From positions 116,370,936-116,434,935 of the forward strand of contig CM041292.1 of assembly GCA_023052935.1 (NCBI GenBank): 64,000 bases of DNA, given 5' to 3'. Below, one piece after another: positions 23,511 to 33,173 of the stretch (positions are counted from its first letter, which is position 1; every line of letters begins with the position of its first letter). The notes below the pieces were generated by a model, which ran no database searches, was not told where the DNA came from, and saw nothing but the letters and a program-made list of their open reading frames with translations. A program made the translations under genes and the position numbers. The stretch comes from Piezodorus guildinii. Taxonomy: Eukaryota > Arthropoda > Insecta > Hemiptera > Pentatomidae.

Positions 23511-23890
23511 ACACAAAAAAAAAAAATCAATCTTTAAAGTGATAAAATTGCTAGTTATCATTGATGAGTGACTTTTTGCGCATACATAACCTTAAAATTA
23601 TGTATTTTTAACATTTCGAAAATAATGAGGTTAAAAGACAGATAGATGTAACTTCGCATAAAATAATGAGCGATATTTGATTTCTTCTTAAACCATTATT
23701 TGATTAAATACCTATCCTGCATTAGTTTTAAACTTTAGTAATCTAATGTTTCGCGGATGAAGTAAACTCCAGGAGCCAAGTTACCTACTTGGCCTTCTTT
23801 GGTATACAGGGTTTCGGTAGCAGTAGGATTTCGCATGAAATGTACATAATACAGGGTAATTCACAACAAAAAAATTTTAAGTATATACAT

Positions 23891-24400
23891 AGACAAACGA
23901 TCAAACCTTCCTCTTAACTACAAAAGGCTCATCTACATGACTATTATAAGACCAATCTGGACTTAAGGAGTAGAGCTTTGGGGCTCTACTAAACCATCAA
24001 ATTCTTCCCGCATCCAATCCTTACAATCCAAAATCCTTCGTAAAATCCTCAATGCTCCTTACTATGTCACGAATAAACTTATCCATAAAGACCTTAATGT
24101 TCCCTATGTTACTGATTTGGCCCGGACCAGGTATCAATCCTTTCATGACAAACTCCATTCTCACTCTAACCCACTAGTTTCAATCCTTTCTTCCTCTTCA
24201 ATTCCGGATAATCCTCCGAGGCGCCTGAAAAGGAAATGGCCCCGGGACCTTCTAGTTTAAAATATTTTTAGAGTGCTGCCACTGGGTAGTGTCTCTACAT
24301 GTTTTTCATGACAGTTTTGTATATTACCATCACATTTACTAGATGTATTTTTATTTAATACAGTTGTAAATATCAATAAATATGTTGAAAAAAAAAAAAA
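23891..24400 (+). mobile_element. Jockey-like LINE, 5'-truncated 3' end with 12-bp target duplication
   Basis: Colinear with 12,830-13,320 of the Jockey-like LINE at roughly 80% by eye. AAGTATATACAT at 23,879-23,890 and 24,401-24,412 is the target-site duplication, with a poly(A) tail between 24,387 and 24,400. The RT C-terminal frame is interrupted, for example by TAA in ATCTGGACTTAAGGAGTAGA. It is older than the copy at 12,002. Confidence 0.85.
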
Positions 24401-24412
24401 AAGTATATACAT

Positions 24413-24690
24413 ATTTAATATTAAAGATTTATATTTTTAGAACTTGTGGGAACTTGACATCGAAATGATAGAATGAAGGGATCCGCGAAGTTTTTCTTTA
24501 TCGGAAACCACTGCCCTAAATGATATAGAAAATCGCACCAAATCCGTCGGGTGGTTTAGACGAATTTGGCGAAAACAAGAATCGAGTTATCATTTTAAAT
24601 ATAGAGAGAAGAGAAGAGGAGATTTTATTACTGTCATCCGCGAGAGTTGAACAGGAACAGTTTTATGCAGAAGTAGTGTTTTTTTTTTTG
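24413..24690. repeat. Remnant of the 2,630/23,285 repeat, split by the LINE
   Basis: Carries ACAAGAATCGAGTTATCATTTTA, present in order after the 2,630 copy, so this looks like the continuation of that family. Followed by T-rich simple sequence at 24,680-24,700. Low certainty. Confidence 0.3.
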
Positions 24691-25345
24691 TTTTTTTTTT
24701 AAAGGTGAGAGGATCAAAATTTAGAACACGTATTTTTATACTGCAACGGAGAGGTGATGGAAGTGGTGTCAGATTTCACCTACCTTGGCACACTGTTATG
24801 GATCGATCTGGGAAATTAGATTCAGAAATAGTGAAGAGGATAAGAAAGGCCAACGCTGTATACTACCAGATCTGTAATAGAGTGATCGGGAAGAGAGAAG
24901 TAAGCAGAAGTGTGAAACTGCAAATACTGAAGAGTACTCCTATACGGAAAGCTGGGTGCTGACTGATAAGACTGGAGAGAAGTCATTGCTACGGAGATGA
25001 ATTTCTCCAAAGGATTACTAGACGGGACTGCATTCGCAATGAAAGAATCAGAGAGAAATTAGGAGTTCCCCCGATGCAGGATGTCCTGGAAACTCGGCAA
25101 TTGAGTGGTTTAGGATTAGTCAGAATGGAGGAACGCACACAGAGATCCATTGAAAACTATGGATTGTATCCCCAATAGTAAAAGAGCCCGTGGTCGAGAA
25201 TGTCGTACCTGGAGTAACGTCGACCGTTTATGCAAAAAAAAGAAACAAAAATATTCGCCATGCCAGAAATCATGCAAGCAACAGAGAACATTGGCAATCC
25301 TGACTAAACGCTCTCCTACGCTGAAAGGCACTACAGGGTAAAGCA
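24690..25345 (+). pseudogene. LINE RT C-terminal relic (L2/RTE-like)
   Basis: Open and broken frames give TYLGTLLWIDLGN-like text, then SGKLDSEIVKRIRKANAVYY and QICNRVIGKREVSRSVKLQI. This is the region after the RT catalytic core in LINEs, where the line FKYLGS-x-I-x-x-DG-x-x-x-x-EI-x-x-RI-x-x-A is conserved. It continues with MNFSKGLLDG-like and EERTQRS-like remnants in shifting frames. At least three frameshifts are needed to join them. It is a different family from the Jockey-like LINE. Confidence 0.65.
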
Positions 25346-25614
25346 TAAGATAAGAAAGAAGTATTTTAAATTTGCCAGAAAAAAAAAATATATATATGAT
25401 GTATATATATGTAAAAATGTTCATCAATATCACCACACTTTGAATCAAGTAGAAAAAAAAGCAGTTTAGACCTGCAAGGATTCCAGGAAGGCCAAAATAC
25501 TAGTCGAAACGTATTTTAATGACAAGCATATTTTAGTTTTGAATAGAAAACAGTTCTATTCATTGAAAAATTTTTTAAGAGAAGTTCGGAAAGCGAGAAA
25601 TACCTAGTAAAGGC

Positions 25615-25711
25615 ACATGTCAACTCTTATACAGTTCTATTCTCTATAATGAATAATATTAACTAATATATTTTTTTTTCAGATCGATTAATTTGGTAAA
25701 GATAAAAACAC

Positions 25712-25765
<54 letters not shown>

Positions 25766-25877
25766 TAATACCATGTTTTTTTTTAATATTTTACCAAATT
25801 AATCAATTTTGAAAAAAAAAAAAATAGGGTTAAAATAATTCATTATAGAGAAAAGAAATGTATAAGATTTGACATAT
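25615..25877. repeat. Imperfect palindromic (fold-back) element with AT core
   Basis: Arms of about 85-90 bases pair across the window: CATGTCAACTCTTATACAG (left) with GTATAAGATTTGACATATG (right), TTCTCTATAATGAATAAT with AATTCATTATAGAGAA, and GATCGATTAATTTGGTAAA with TTTACCAAATTAATCAATT. The centre is a TA run (25,714-25,758). No coding capacity. This shape is that of a fold-back/MITE-like element, or of a structured RNA if transcribed. Confidence 0.7.
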
Positions 25878-26110
25878 GTAAAAACATACGACATTCGTAT
25901 TTACAGGAGTTATTGCAACTGTATTCGAATCATATTAGAAAAAAAATCCACAAGTATTATATTTTATGGTATAAATTACAAGATTAAATACAACCGTATT
26001 CTTTTTCAGACCTGTAAAATATGTCCGTATTCGTATTCACATCAGAGATTATATTCGTTTTTTTGAATAGGAATATATACGTATTCATAAAACCCGTTAT
26101 TCCCTGATGC
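25878..26110. repeat. Segment with recurring GTATTCG motif
   Basis: ATTCGTATT, CGTATTC or close variants recur about seven times (near 25,892, 25,921, 25,998, 26,033, 26,052, 26,080 and 26,110). ATTCGTATTTACAGG and CCTGTAAAATATGTCC form an imperfect inverted pair. Function and class unknown. Confidence 0.35.
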
Positions 26111-26209
26111 ATTCGTATTCGTGTTTTTTAATAAAACCTACAAGATATTAAAGTCTACTAATGTTTACATTGATGTAGAGAGTTTAATCAAAATCTCTTC
26201 TAGTTCCAC

Positions 26210-26460
26210 GATTTTGTTGAAAAAGATGCTGTAACATCTCAGGCATAAACGCTAATAATATATAAAACTTATTGTTTCGAAATTCACTTAGCACATACAC
26301 ACACAGAACATTGCGGGACTTAGGATGCGTCATATGATCTTAGGTGACCCTAAAACGTGTATTTCCGGCGAAAACACAAATTAGAAAATTGTCACCATCG
26401 CAATGCTTTATCGTACTATTTATTTGCTTTATACATAGGTACGTGAAAGTAAAAAAGGTT
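26210..26460 (+). mobile_element. CTTTCACTTAC-family copy, partial
   Basis: Carries the family 3' half: CACACACAGA, a CGGGACTTAGG block, GACCCTAAAACGTGTATTTC, CATCGCAATGCTTT, and ends CATAGGTACGTGAAAGTAAA at 26,436-26,455. The 5' part is lost. Confidence 0.65.
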
Positions 26461-26624
26461 TAACCACAAAAATGATATCTTCCTGATAACAAATGATCAT
26501 CAATTACAATAGTTCATGTTAATGGATTTTTCATCACTCTCCTTTAACTTGTATGACAATATTGCTAACGTATTAGATTGTTTAACATCATGTTCTTTCT
26601 ACTAGTATATAATAAATATATATG

Positions 26625-26660
26625 TATATAAGCAGAGAGCATAAGTATTCACACAACAGC
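26625..26660 (+). promoter_or_regulatory. Candidate TATA core promoter
   Basis: TATATAAG at 26,625-26,632 is followed about 25-30 bases later by TATTCACAC, a plausible start region, and then by a short leader and an ATG at 26,695. The TATA lies in a locally AT-rich region, so chance is possible, but the spacing to the leader and to a spliced-looking first exon is typical of insect TATA promoters. Confidence 0.4.
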
Positions 26661-26694
26661 CAAACGATCATAAATACAAGATAATACTATCAAA

Positions 26695-26748
26695 ATGGTT
26701 ATTCGTGGAGCTGCTGATCTGGTTTTCAATCACGTCTCCACTTTGCAG
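26695..26748 (+). CDS. Candidate short first coding exon, gene unknown
   Basis: ATG at 26,695 begins 18 codons (MVIRGAADLVFNHVSTLQ) that end in CAG followed by GTTAAC at 26,749, a good 5' splice site in phase 0. The local codon content is GC-richer than the flanks. I do not recognise the peptide, and no downstream exon in compatible phase was identified, so the gene could extend through a long intron, be a relic, or be spurious. Confidence 0.35.
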
Positions 26749-27003
26749 GTTAACCTCAATTCCTTAGATTTACGTTCTATTTTGATAATGTTCCTTAATA
26801 TTTAATCATTTTAGTCATTTAGAGTCTTTTTTTTTTTTTCAAGAATAATTGCTTATTTGTTAACAAAGATATCTATGTTCCAAATTTTCTCAAGTTGTAA
26901 AAATTCTTTATAAAATAAATATTGTAAACATATACAGGCGCAAAGTTGTGTGTGATCGAATCCATCAGTGAAGTTTTGTTAAAAAAAAAAAATGGATCAG
27001 AAG

Positions 27004-27255
27004 TTTGTTTGTTTGTTCATTTAACGTCACTTAATGCTACTGTGACTAATCGAACGATGGGATACAGTGGGAGTCATAAATTTTGCCTGTCCAGGTTTAA
27101 TTAGGATAGGGATCTTTAACGAGTACCTGACATCGCACAGGCTCGGGACCTCCTTTTTACGGAACCTCCGAAGGACGGCATAACTAAGGATTTTTTACTC
27201 CCGCTATAAAATCCTAGAACCACCTGCGGGTTTGAATCAGTGACTGTACTTACTT
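27004..27255 (-). mobile_element. Copy of the 8,527 SINE family (minus strand)
   Basis: Reverse orientation with tail GTTTGTTTGTTTGTTCATTT at 27,004 onward, then GGGAGTCATAAATTTTGCCT, CTTTAACGAGTACCTGACAT, CGAAGGACGGCATAACTAAG and CACCTGCGGGTTTGAATCAG containing the reverse B box. The tRNA-like head beyond 27,240 is truncated. Confidence 0.8.
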
Positions 27256-30200
27256 CTTAATGAGAAGTATTTTAAAAGTATTAAAAACGAAGTGAACGGA
27301 AACTTTTTTACCAAAGAGCGAGAAAAAAAAAGTGTTCAAGTGTTCGTACACATACAGGGACGCAATTTGGATTAACTAAAATAATTTCATACATTATATT
27401 AATACATTTCAGATACAGACAATGACAACGGTTATTTCAAATAATAAAAATTGTAGGAAATTAAAAAAAATTTTTTTTTGAAATCCTGGTATTTAATCCT
27501 CATACAATGCCGAAAAAGATAAAACTACCAAGTCTTGAAGGTTTAATTATATATTAAATCAACGAGTTCAATCAAAATAGTAAGATTCATTTTCGAAAGT
27601 GAAAAGTAGCAATTTCGTCCCAAAGCATACACACAACAATTTCAATTTCGAACGTTATCATTTTTTAATAAAACTTAACATACACGCAAACTTTTTTGAG
27701 AGACGCGATTATTTAAATTCAGCGACGGTCTAAAAAAAAAAAAACAAAAAAAAACAGGTTCCCCAACATCGCCAACAAATAGATCGCTTTACCACTTAAA
27801 CGGATGATCTTTTCAATCTCAATACTATAAAATATCTTAAGAGAATCACTCATATGCAGTGAGTCTATAGCAGTCTCCCACTCCCACATTTGGTCACCAA
27901 ATCAAATTGTTGCCTACCAAAAAGTACATGATTTGAAATTTAACAAACTTATATATCTTTGCATAGAACTGGCGATACAATTTGAAAAAGTAAAATATAT
28001 AGTAATTAATCCTTAAAAAAGAAAATTAAAAAATAGTAAATAAATTATAAATAAGCAAGAACAATTTTCGTAGATTAACAATGATATATTAAATAATATC
28101 AAATGGTATGTCCAGTAGAGAGAGAAAAACGCTGGAAAATTATTAAACAATTGTTTACTATTTCCAAATAACAATATTAGAGTATAACTGTATTATATAG
28201 CTGTTGACAGGGAATAAAGTAATATGAAAAACAATATTTTAAAGGTTAATAGCATATCACTACTGCTGATTTCAAAACGCTACACATCTCTCTTACTTCT
28301 TAACCAATTTCAATGATTCTTTTTTCAGTTATATTAATTAAGAGAAATGGACTTTTTCTTTTCGTAAAACGGATTCAACGTATCTTGAAACGTAAGCCAG
28401 GCTAAGTAATTTTTTGGTCGATTACAAAGGTTCATTATTGAAAATAACAAACCAAAAGCATTTATACTAGACTGCATAACTATTTCCTTTTCTTATCTTT
28501 CGATTTTCATTCAAATAAAATTTCCTGATTCCAGAACACCTTACACTTTTTCTGTATCAACAATAATAACCGAGTTATCAGGGAATCACATCTCTAAGTT
28601 GTGGGTTGACCCATAAAAGATTATTTTTTGTTTGCCCTCAGTTTTCTTGATCTCGAAAATCTTTTCAATTTTTCTCTATACTTAGAGGATAAGGACTCGT
28701 CCCAGAATAAATAAAGAATTATTATTATTTAATAATAACAGATTTTTAGTGGAATTACATCTATTACTACAATTTGTTATTTGAATATGCAGATCAAATT
28801 TTTTTTCTATTTTTATGGCATATTAAAAAAAAATTGGTCCAGAAGATTCGGAGAAATACCGCAGAGGGCTTACGGTGGGCAAACGGATTTTTTTTTGTTC
28901 GTTATTCGACGCATCTTGAAAAGCCCTCAAATTCTGAGGTAAGATAATTCTTTTTTGTGAGTTATTTAAATATACAATCTCCCCTTATTAAACCTATGGT
29001 ACTGAAGGTGACTTATCTAAAATATAGAGTTAATTAGCTGGGCTGCTTAATCAAGACAATCATGCAATTTTGCCTTGTAAAACTGAACTAGTTCGTGTAT
29101 ATCTTTATTTACTCATTTTGATTAGTTTCTCTGTTATTTACCTTGATTATTCCAACACTTTCTCAAGATAAATGAACTGAACTTCTAAATACTCAGAAGT
29201 GATATGGTATACAAAAAGGGGGGAGGGGAATTAGATGGATTAATGTCAAATAAATTACAGTCAATTAAAAGTATAACAAACTATATAGATCAATTAACAT
29301 AACAATAGAGGAAAATTCTTAAAATTAAAAGATTAAAAAATTGACTATTAATTAGGTCCAGGTCTAATTCCAACTATTTTATTAATTCATTTTATCTTGA
29401 GTTCTTCTTTTTAAATTATTTTTTTTACTAAAAATAAAAAGTATTAAATAAAAACAAATTCATATTCATGATGGCTATAGCTGTAACAAGATATATTTAA
29501 TTCTTACTTTTGAACCATTATCAAAAGAAATTTCAATTAAAATAAAGTATATAGTTTACAAAATTAAGAAACCATGAAACTATCAAATACCAACCTATCA
29601 TTGTTTATTTATTATTATTTTTTTTTTTTTTTATCATGTTGAGGTGTTTATTTTTTTAAATCTCCATATTATCTACAAGAGAAAGTAACATACTAAGAAA
29701 CAAAAAACTAATAATTTTGTTTGGAGCTCAATAAGGATAAAATGAGTCTTGCATTGTTTCAAACTTTTAAAGACAACATCTAAATAAACCATGTAAAAAT
29801 GTTATCAAAAGAAAAAATAAAGTAGATATTTAAAAATGACAGCATCACTTCTGTGTGGAGGAAGGAGGAATGTGTTGATACATAAGGATTTTTTTTTTTT
29901 TTTTTTTTGCTGTTCCTGATGAATTCTGTACCTTCTGGAAATCTTGTGGTAAGCAAAAAATTTGAAATTGAGCAATGGTAAAATAATATTAATAAACTTT
30001 GCATTAGGTCATTACCATGAAAAGTCGGACACATAAACTGTTTTATATGGATTCTACACTGAAATAATACTAAATTATTACAGATTAAGTAATTATCTTT
30101 ATTTAACTCATTAGCAAAATTGCTATAAACTATTTATAAAATAGTAAATAAAAGAAGCTACTTAGGAAGCAGTTTTGAAAACAAGGGGATATGGTGAAAA

Positions 30201-30285
30201 GTAAGATTTTAAAAATCAATTAAGAAGAACACAACTGATCCATTAATAATCTGATTATAATAAAAAAATTCATAAATATGCTTAC
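27256..30285. other. AT-rich sequence within or beyond the PKN gene, no exon recognised
   Basis: If PKN continues downstream on the minus strand this is intron. I searched for HR1b, C2 and kinase motifs by eye and saw none. A LINE-like terminal sequence with ATTATTATTATT lies near 28,700-28,735. The 84-codon minus-strand frame at 29,780-30,034 contains a poly-lysine run from poly(T) and is not a gene candidate. Confidence 0.4.
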
Positions 30286-30619
30286 CATGTCCATTTTTCG
30301 GTGAGTGTTGATCACTGTCTTGTCCTTGTGTAAGAATGATCTGTGATTCCAACTCCTGTAATTCAGCTTGTAGCTCACTTAACTTAGAATTTGATTTCTT
30401 TACTATATGGGCTACGTCTGATAATGACTTCCTATCTCTAGCCACTTCTCGTAATTTTTCTGCACCTTCCTTAATTTTAAGTTCTTTTCTAATTTCTTTT
30501 CGAATGTGCTCTTTAAGTTCTTCCAATTTGTAAGGAAGGGCAGATTCAGGTAGAGACTCTGTTTGGAACCCATATTTGTGACTTAACTCATACAACACAG
30601 GATGCCGAATGTAATCCCC
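30286..30619 (-). CDS. Pkn: Protein kinase N, HR1a exon
   Basis: PKN is a serine/threonine kinase effector of Rho and Rac GTPases; its N-terminal HR1 (antiparallel coiled-coil) repeats bind the GTP-loaded GTPase. This exon encodes GDYIRHPVLYELSHKYGF, then KLEELKEHIRKEIRKELKIK and EGAEKLREVARDRKSLSDVA, then SKLSELQAELQELESQI: the first HR1 repeat, near-identical in pattern to Drosophila Pkn. It is bounded by TGCCTCAG upstream (acceptor) and GTAAGC downstream (donor, minus strand), giving a phase-0 start and a phase-1 end (334 bp). The following exons (HR1b, HR1c, C2, kinase) are not recognised in the lower coordinates, so the next intron is long or those exons lie outside the window. Confidence 0.92.
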
Positions 30620-32403
30620 CTGAGGCAATGAAAATATATAAAAATTTATTATAAAGTTAAAATATCTTGATTAATAAGGACAAGTCAGTAAAGCATAAGC
30701 ATTAAAATAATTATATGACACTAACTACATATGACTAAATAAATTTTCAAAAACTTAAATACACCTACAAACAAAATATATTTTTATAAATTAACTAAAC
30801 TAAGCTAGATTAATATTTCAAAAGCAAATCATTTAAAATTTATTACATTTAGGCAAAGTGATTTTATTTTTAATATCACTACACTAATGTGAAGTCAAAA
30901 GATACATCCTTTAACATGAATGATAAAAGAACACATACATAAGAACACATATATATTTTACGGCAAACAATTTTCTAGGAATAATTATAATACTATGAAA
31001 AAGAAAACTTTGACAACAAAAAAATATTCAATTATTATATTTAAATTATTTTCAATAAGATAAATAAATTACATATTGAACTATCAAAACTTCACCACTA
31101 AATAAAAAAAAAATTAACAACTAAAATTCTGATTATGCAAATAAAAGGAAATTAGTGTTAACTAAAAAAGGTCACAGTGCTAAAATAAAAATATGTGTCT
31201 AGCCATTCAAGAAAAAATGACGAACATGCAAAAGTTAGAGAAATATAAATACCAAAGAAAAGAAATACCATGAAAATAATTTAAAATAGTGATATTTTTA
31301 TCACATAGGGCATGCTGAATACTAGATGAAATATTATTTGCCATTCGACTCACCGTCCCAAAAGATGTTCGTTGTACTTCAAAACAGTTACGCCCAACAG
31401 AAGTATTCAATACATTTCTCATGAATACATTCATTCCCCAAAATTAATTCAAGAAAAGATCAACTGTAAGGTGAATGGGATGTGATAAGCCATAATGGTG
31501 AGTCGAATGACTTCTTTTAGGTTTCTCTGACCATATCATTCGTCGAGGTTATTCATTGAATCTGTTGACATTATTGGGGAGTTTAGACACTTAAATTATT
31601 TACAACGGTTATACACATAGGCTAGAACTAAACTTGAACTACAAAAGTAGTTAAAGAAATTTATCAATGAACAACATAGCTGGTCAAAGATTTTGAAAAC
31701 GACAACACATTACAGGAATAGAACCTATACTTACAGTGACATACAGAGATTTGAATTTCAGGGGCTTCACCTTATAAAGAATCATCACAGTTAAGGAGAA
31801 AATTATTACACACCTCCTACATGGCAAAATAGTTACTGACAGCTAAAAGAAACATTTTCACTTCAAAGGATCCCATCCCCCCTCCCCTTCAATATTCTTA
31901 TCACAATTATCTTTCTCAACTTTTCAAACAATTACCTATTTCCTCTTGTTTCATTGTGTTCTTTTCTCATGCACATTCTTTCCCATGGTTTGATCAGGGT
32001 ATAACACTGACTACATTTGAGATGGGTAATGTTTTTCATATAGACCGACACATACTACTAATAATTAATGCCAATGATGAAGAATTGTTAATATACAAAT
32101 AGTTAGTAATAGGAGGTTAATTTTTGAAGCTTGAGTAGATGTACTCCAATTGACATCAAATTTAAATTAACTTTCATTATTTAGTGAACTATTCAAATAG
32201 CCTTTTAGACTAAAAGGAAGAAAATATTAATTATATTTAAATAAGTGATTACTTGTATACTAAGATTAGGAAAAGGTTATACATGAACCCACGCAACAAA
32301 AAGCAATCAAGCATACACGAAGTTAGTATAGAAGCTCTCACGTTTTTAAGTACATTTTTAAGCAGTAAAGTAGGAATGATAAAATAAAATGTTAAATACA
32401 TAC
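30620..32403 (-). other. Pkn: PKN first intron, containing an alternative first exon
   Basis: Intron between the distal first exon and the HR1a exon. It contains the candidate alternative first exon at 31,354-31,434. The rest is AT-rich with no recognised repeat family. Confidence 0.7.
31354..31434 (-). CDS. Pkn: Candidate alternative first exon of protein kinase N
   Basis: ATG at 31,434 (minus strand) opens 27 codons, starting MNVFMRNVLNTSVGRN and ending QRTSFGT, followed by a strong donor, GTGAGT, in phase 0. That phase matches the HR1a exon, so splicing would attach a different N-terminus to the same HR1a repeat. An in-frame stop lies four codons upstream, which fits a start exon. An acceptor-like CTTACAG occurs about 30 bases before the ATG, so an untranslated exon may precede it. 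The peptide has no homology I recognise; the assignment rests on phase, donor quality and position. Confidence 0.5.
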
Positions 32404-32427
32404 TTGATAATAACTGTAGTCCGCCAT
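32404..32427 (-). CDS. Pkn: Protein kinase N first coding exon
   Basis: ATG at 32,427 (minus strand) encodes MADYSYYQ and is followed by the donor GTATGT at 32,403. Joined in phase 0 to the HR1a exon it gives MADYSYYQ-GDYIRHPVLYEL, closely resembling the known start of a Drosophila Pkn isoform (an SDSYYQ-GEYIKHPVLYEL type). This is the best-supported start of the gene. It lies about 750 bp from the start codon of the divergent RhoGAP gene. Confidence 0.85.
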
Positions 32428-33173
32428 CTTAATATAAGGTGTAGCACAATACATACAACGTAAAATATAATTCAAACATAAAAAAATCGGAAATACTTAT
32501 ATTTTTTAAAAACATCAATAAGTCATGGAGAAAAAAGACCGCCAAATATCACTTCATACGTAGAATACAAAATTGAGGTTAAACTGACACATCACACTGA
32601 AACCATCTTCCACTCCACAATCTTACCGACTGATTGAGCTAACAGCCAATAGCCTTTCAAGAAGCATTCATTCCTCATTTAACTCCATGGGCTTTCCTAT
32701 TGGTTCATATTTCAAAGCTATATAAATTAGCTTAATGTCAATATTTAACAGTTTAAAGCTACAATTTATTTTATAAAAAAAGTAATGAAATTTTTTTTCT
32801 TTGACTATTTCTTTATTTACTCATGAAGACTATTTATTGTCAAAATTATTATCAATGCTATCTGGATTATAGCAACAGGTGTTAATCTGTTTGATGCTGA
32901 TAAATTAAAGTACTCATTCTTTCAGCTATGAGTCACTTGTATTGTGTTTTATTAGTTGACTGTGAACTCCAGTTTTAATGTCAACCTTTTAAATTGTGTG
33001 ATTTTACCTCAAATAGTGACATATTTGTATTATATTTTTGTGTAGTTATCACCATGTTGTGATGGAAGTTAGATGTAGAAATACTGTGTAAACATTTTTA
33101 TTACAGACATTTCCATGGAGTGTTTGTTTATAAGTATGGTTTCTTTCCAATTCTTCATTGAGCTAATATAGTG
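32428..33173. promoter_or_regulatory. Divergent (possibly bidirectional) promoter of PKN and the RhoGAP gene
   Basis: The roughly 746 bp between the two start codons contain CCAAT at 32,646-32,650 and an inverted ATTGG at 32,699-32,703, an arrangement often found in bidirectional promoters and bound by NF-Y. TATATAAAT (about 32,719-32,727) sits in the right orientation for the RhoGAP gene. A pyrimidine tract and TATAG at 33,140-33,171, just before the RhoGAP ATG, look like a splice acceptor, so a 5' UTR intron is likely. No CpG-rich island is apparent. Confidence 0.5.

Noticed and set aside
1..30285. Further PKN exons (HR1b, C2, kinase domain) downstream on the minus strand
   Set aside because: No DFG, HRD or HR1-like peptide was found by eye on the minus strand; a translated search would be needed to exclude short exons.
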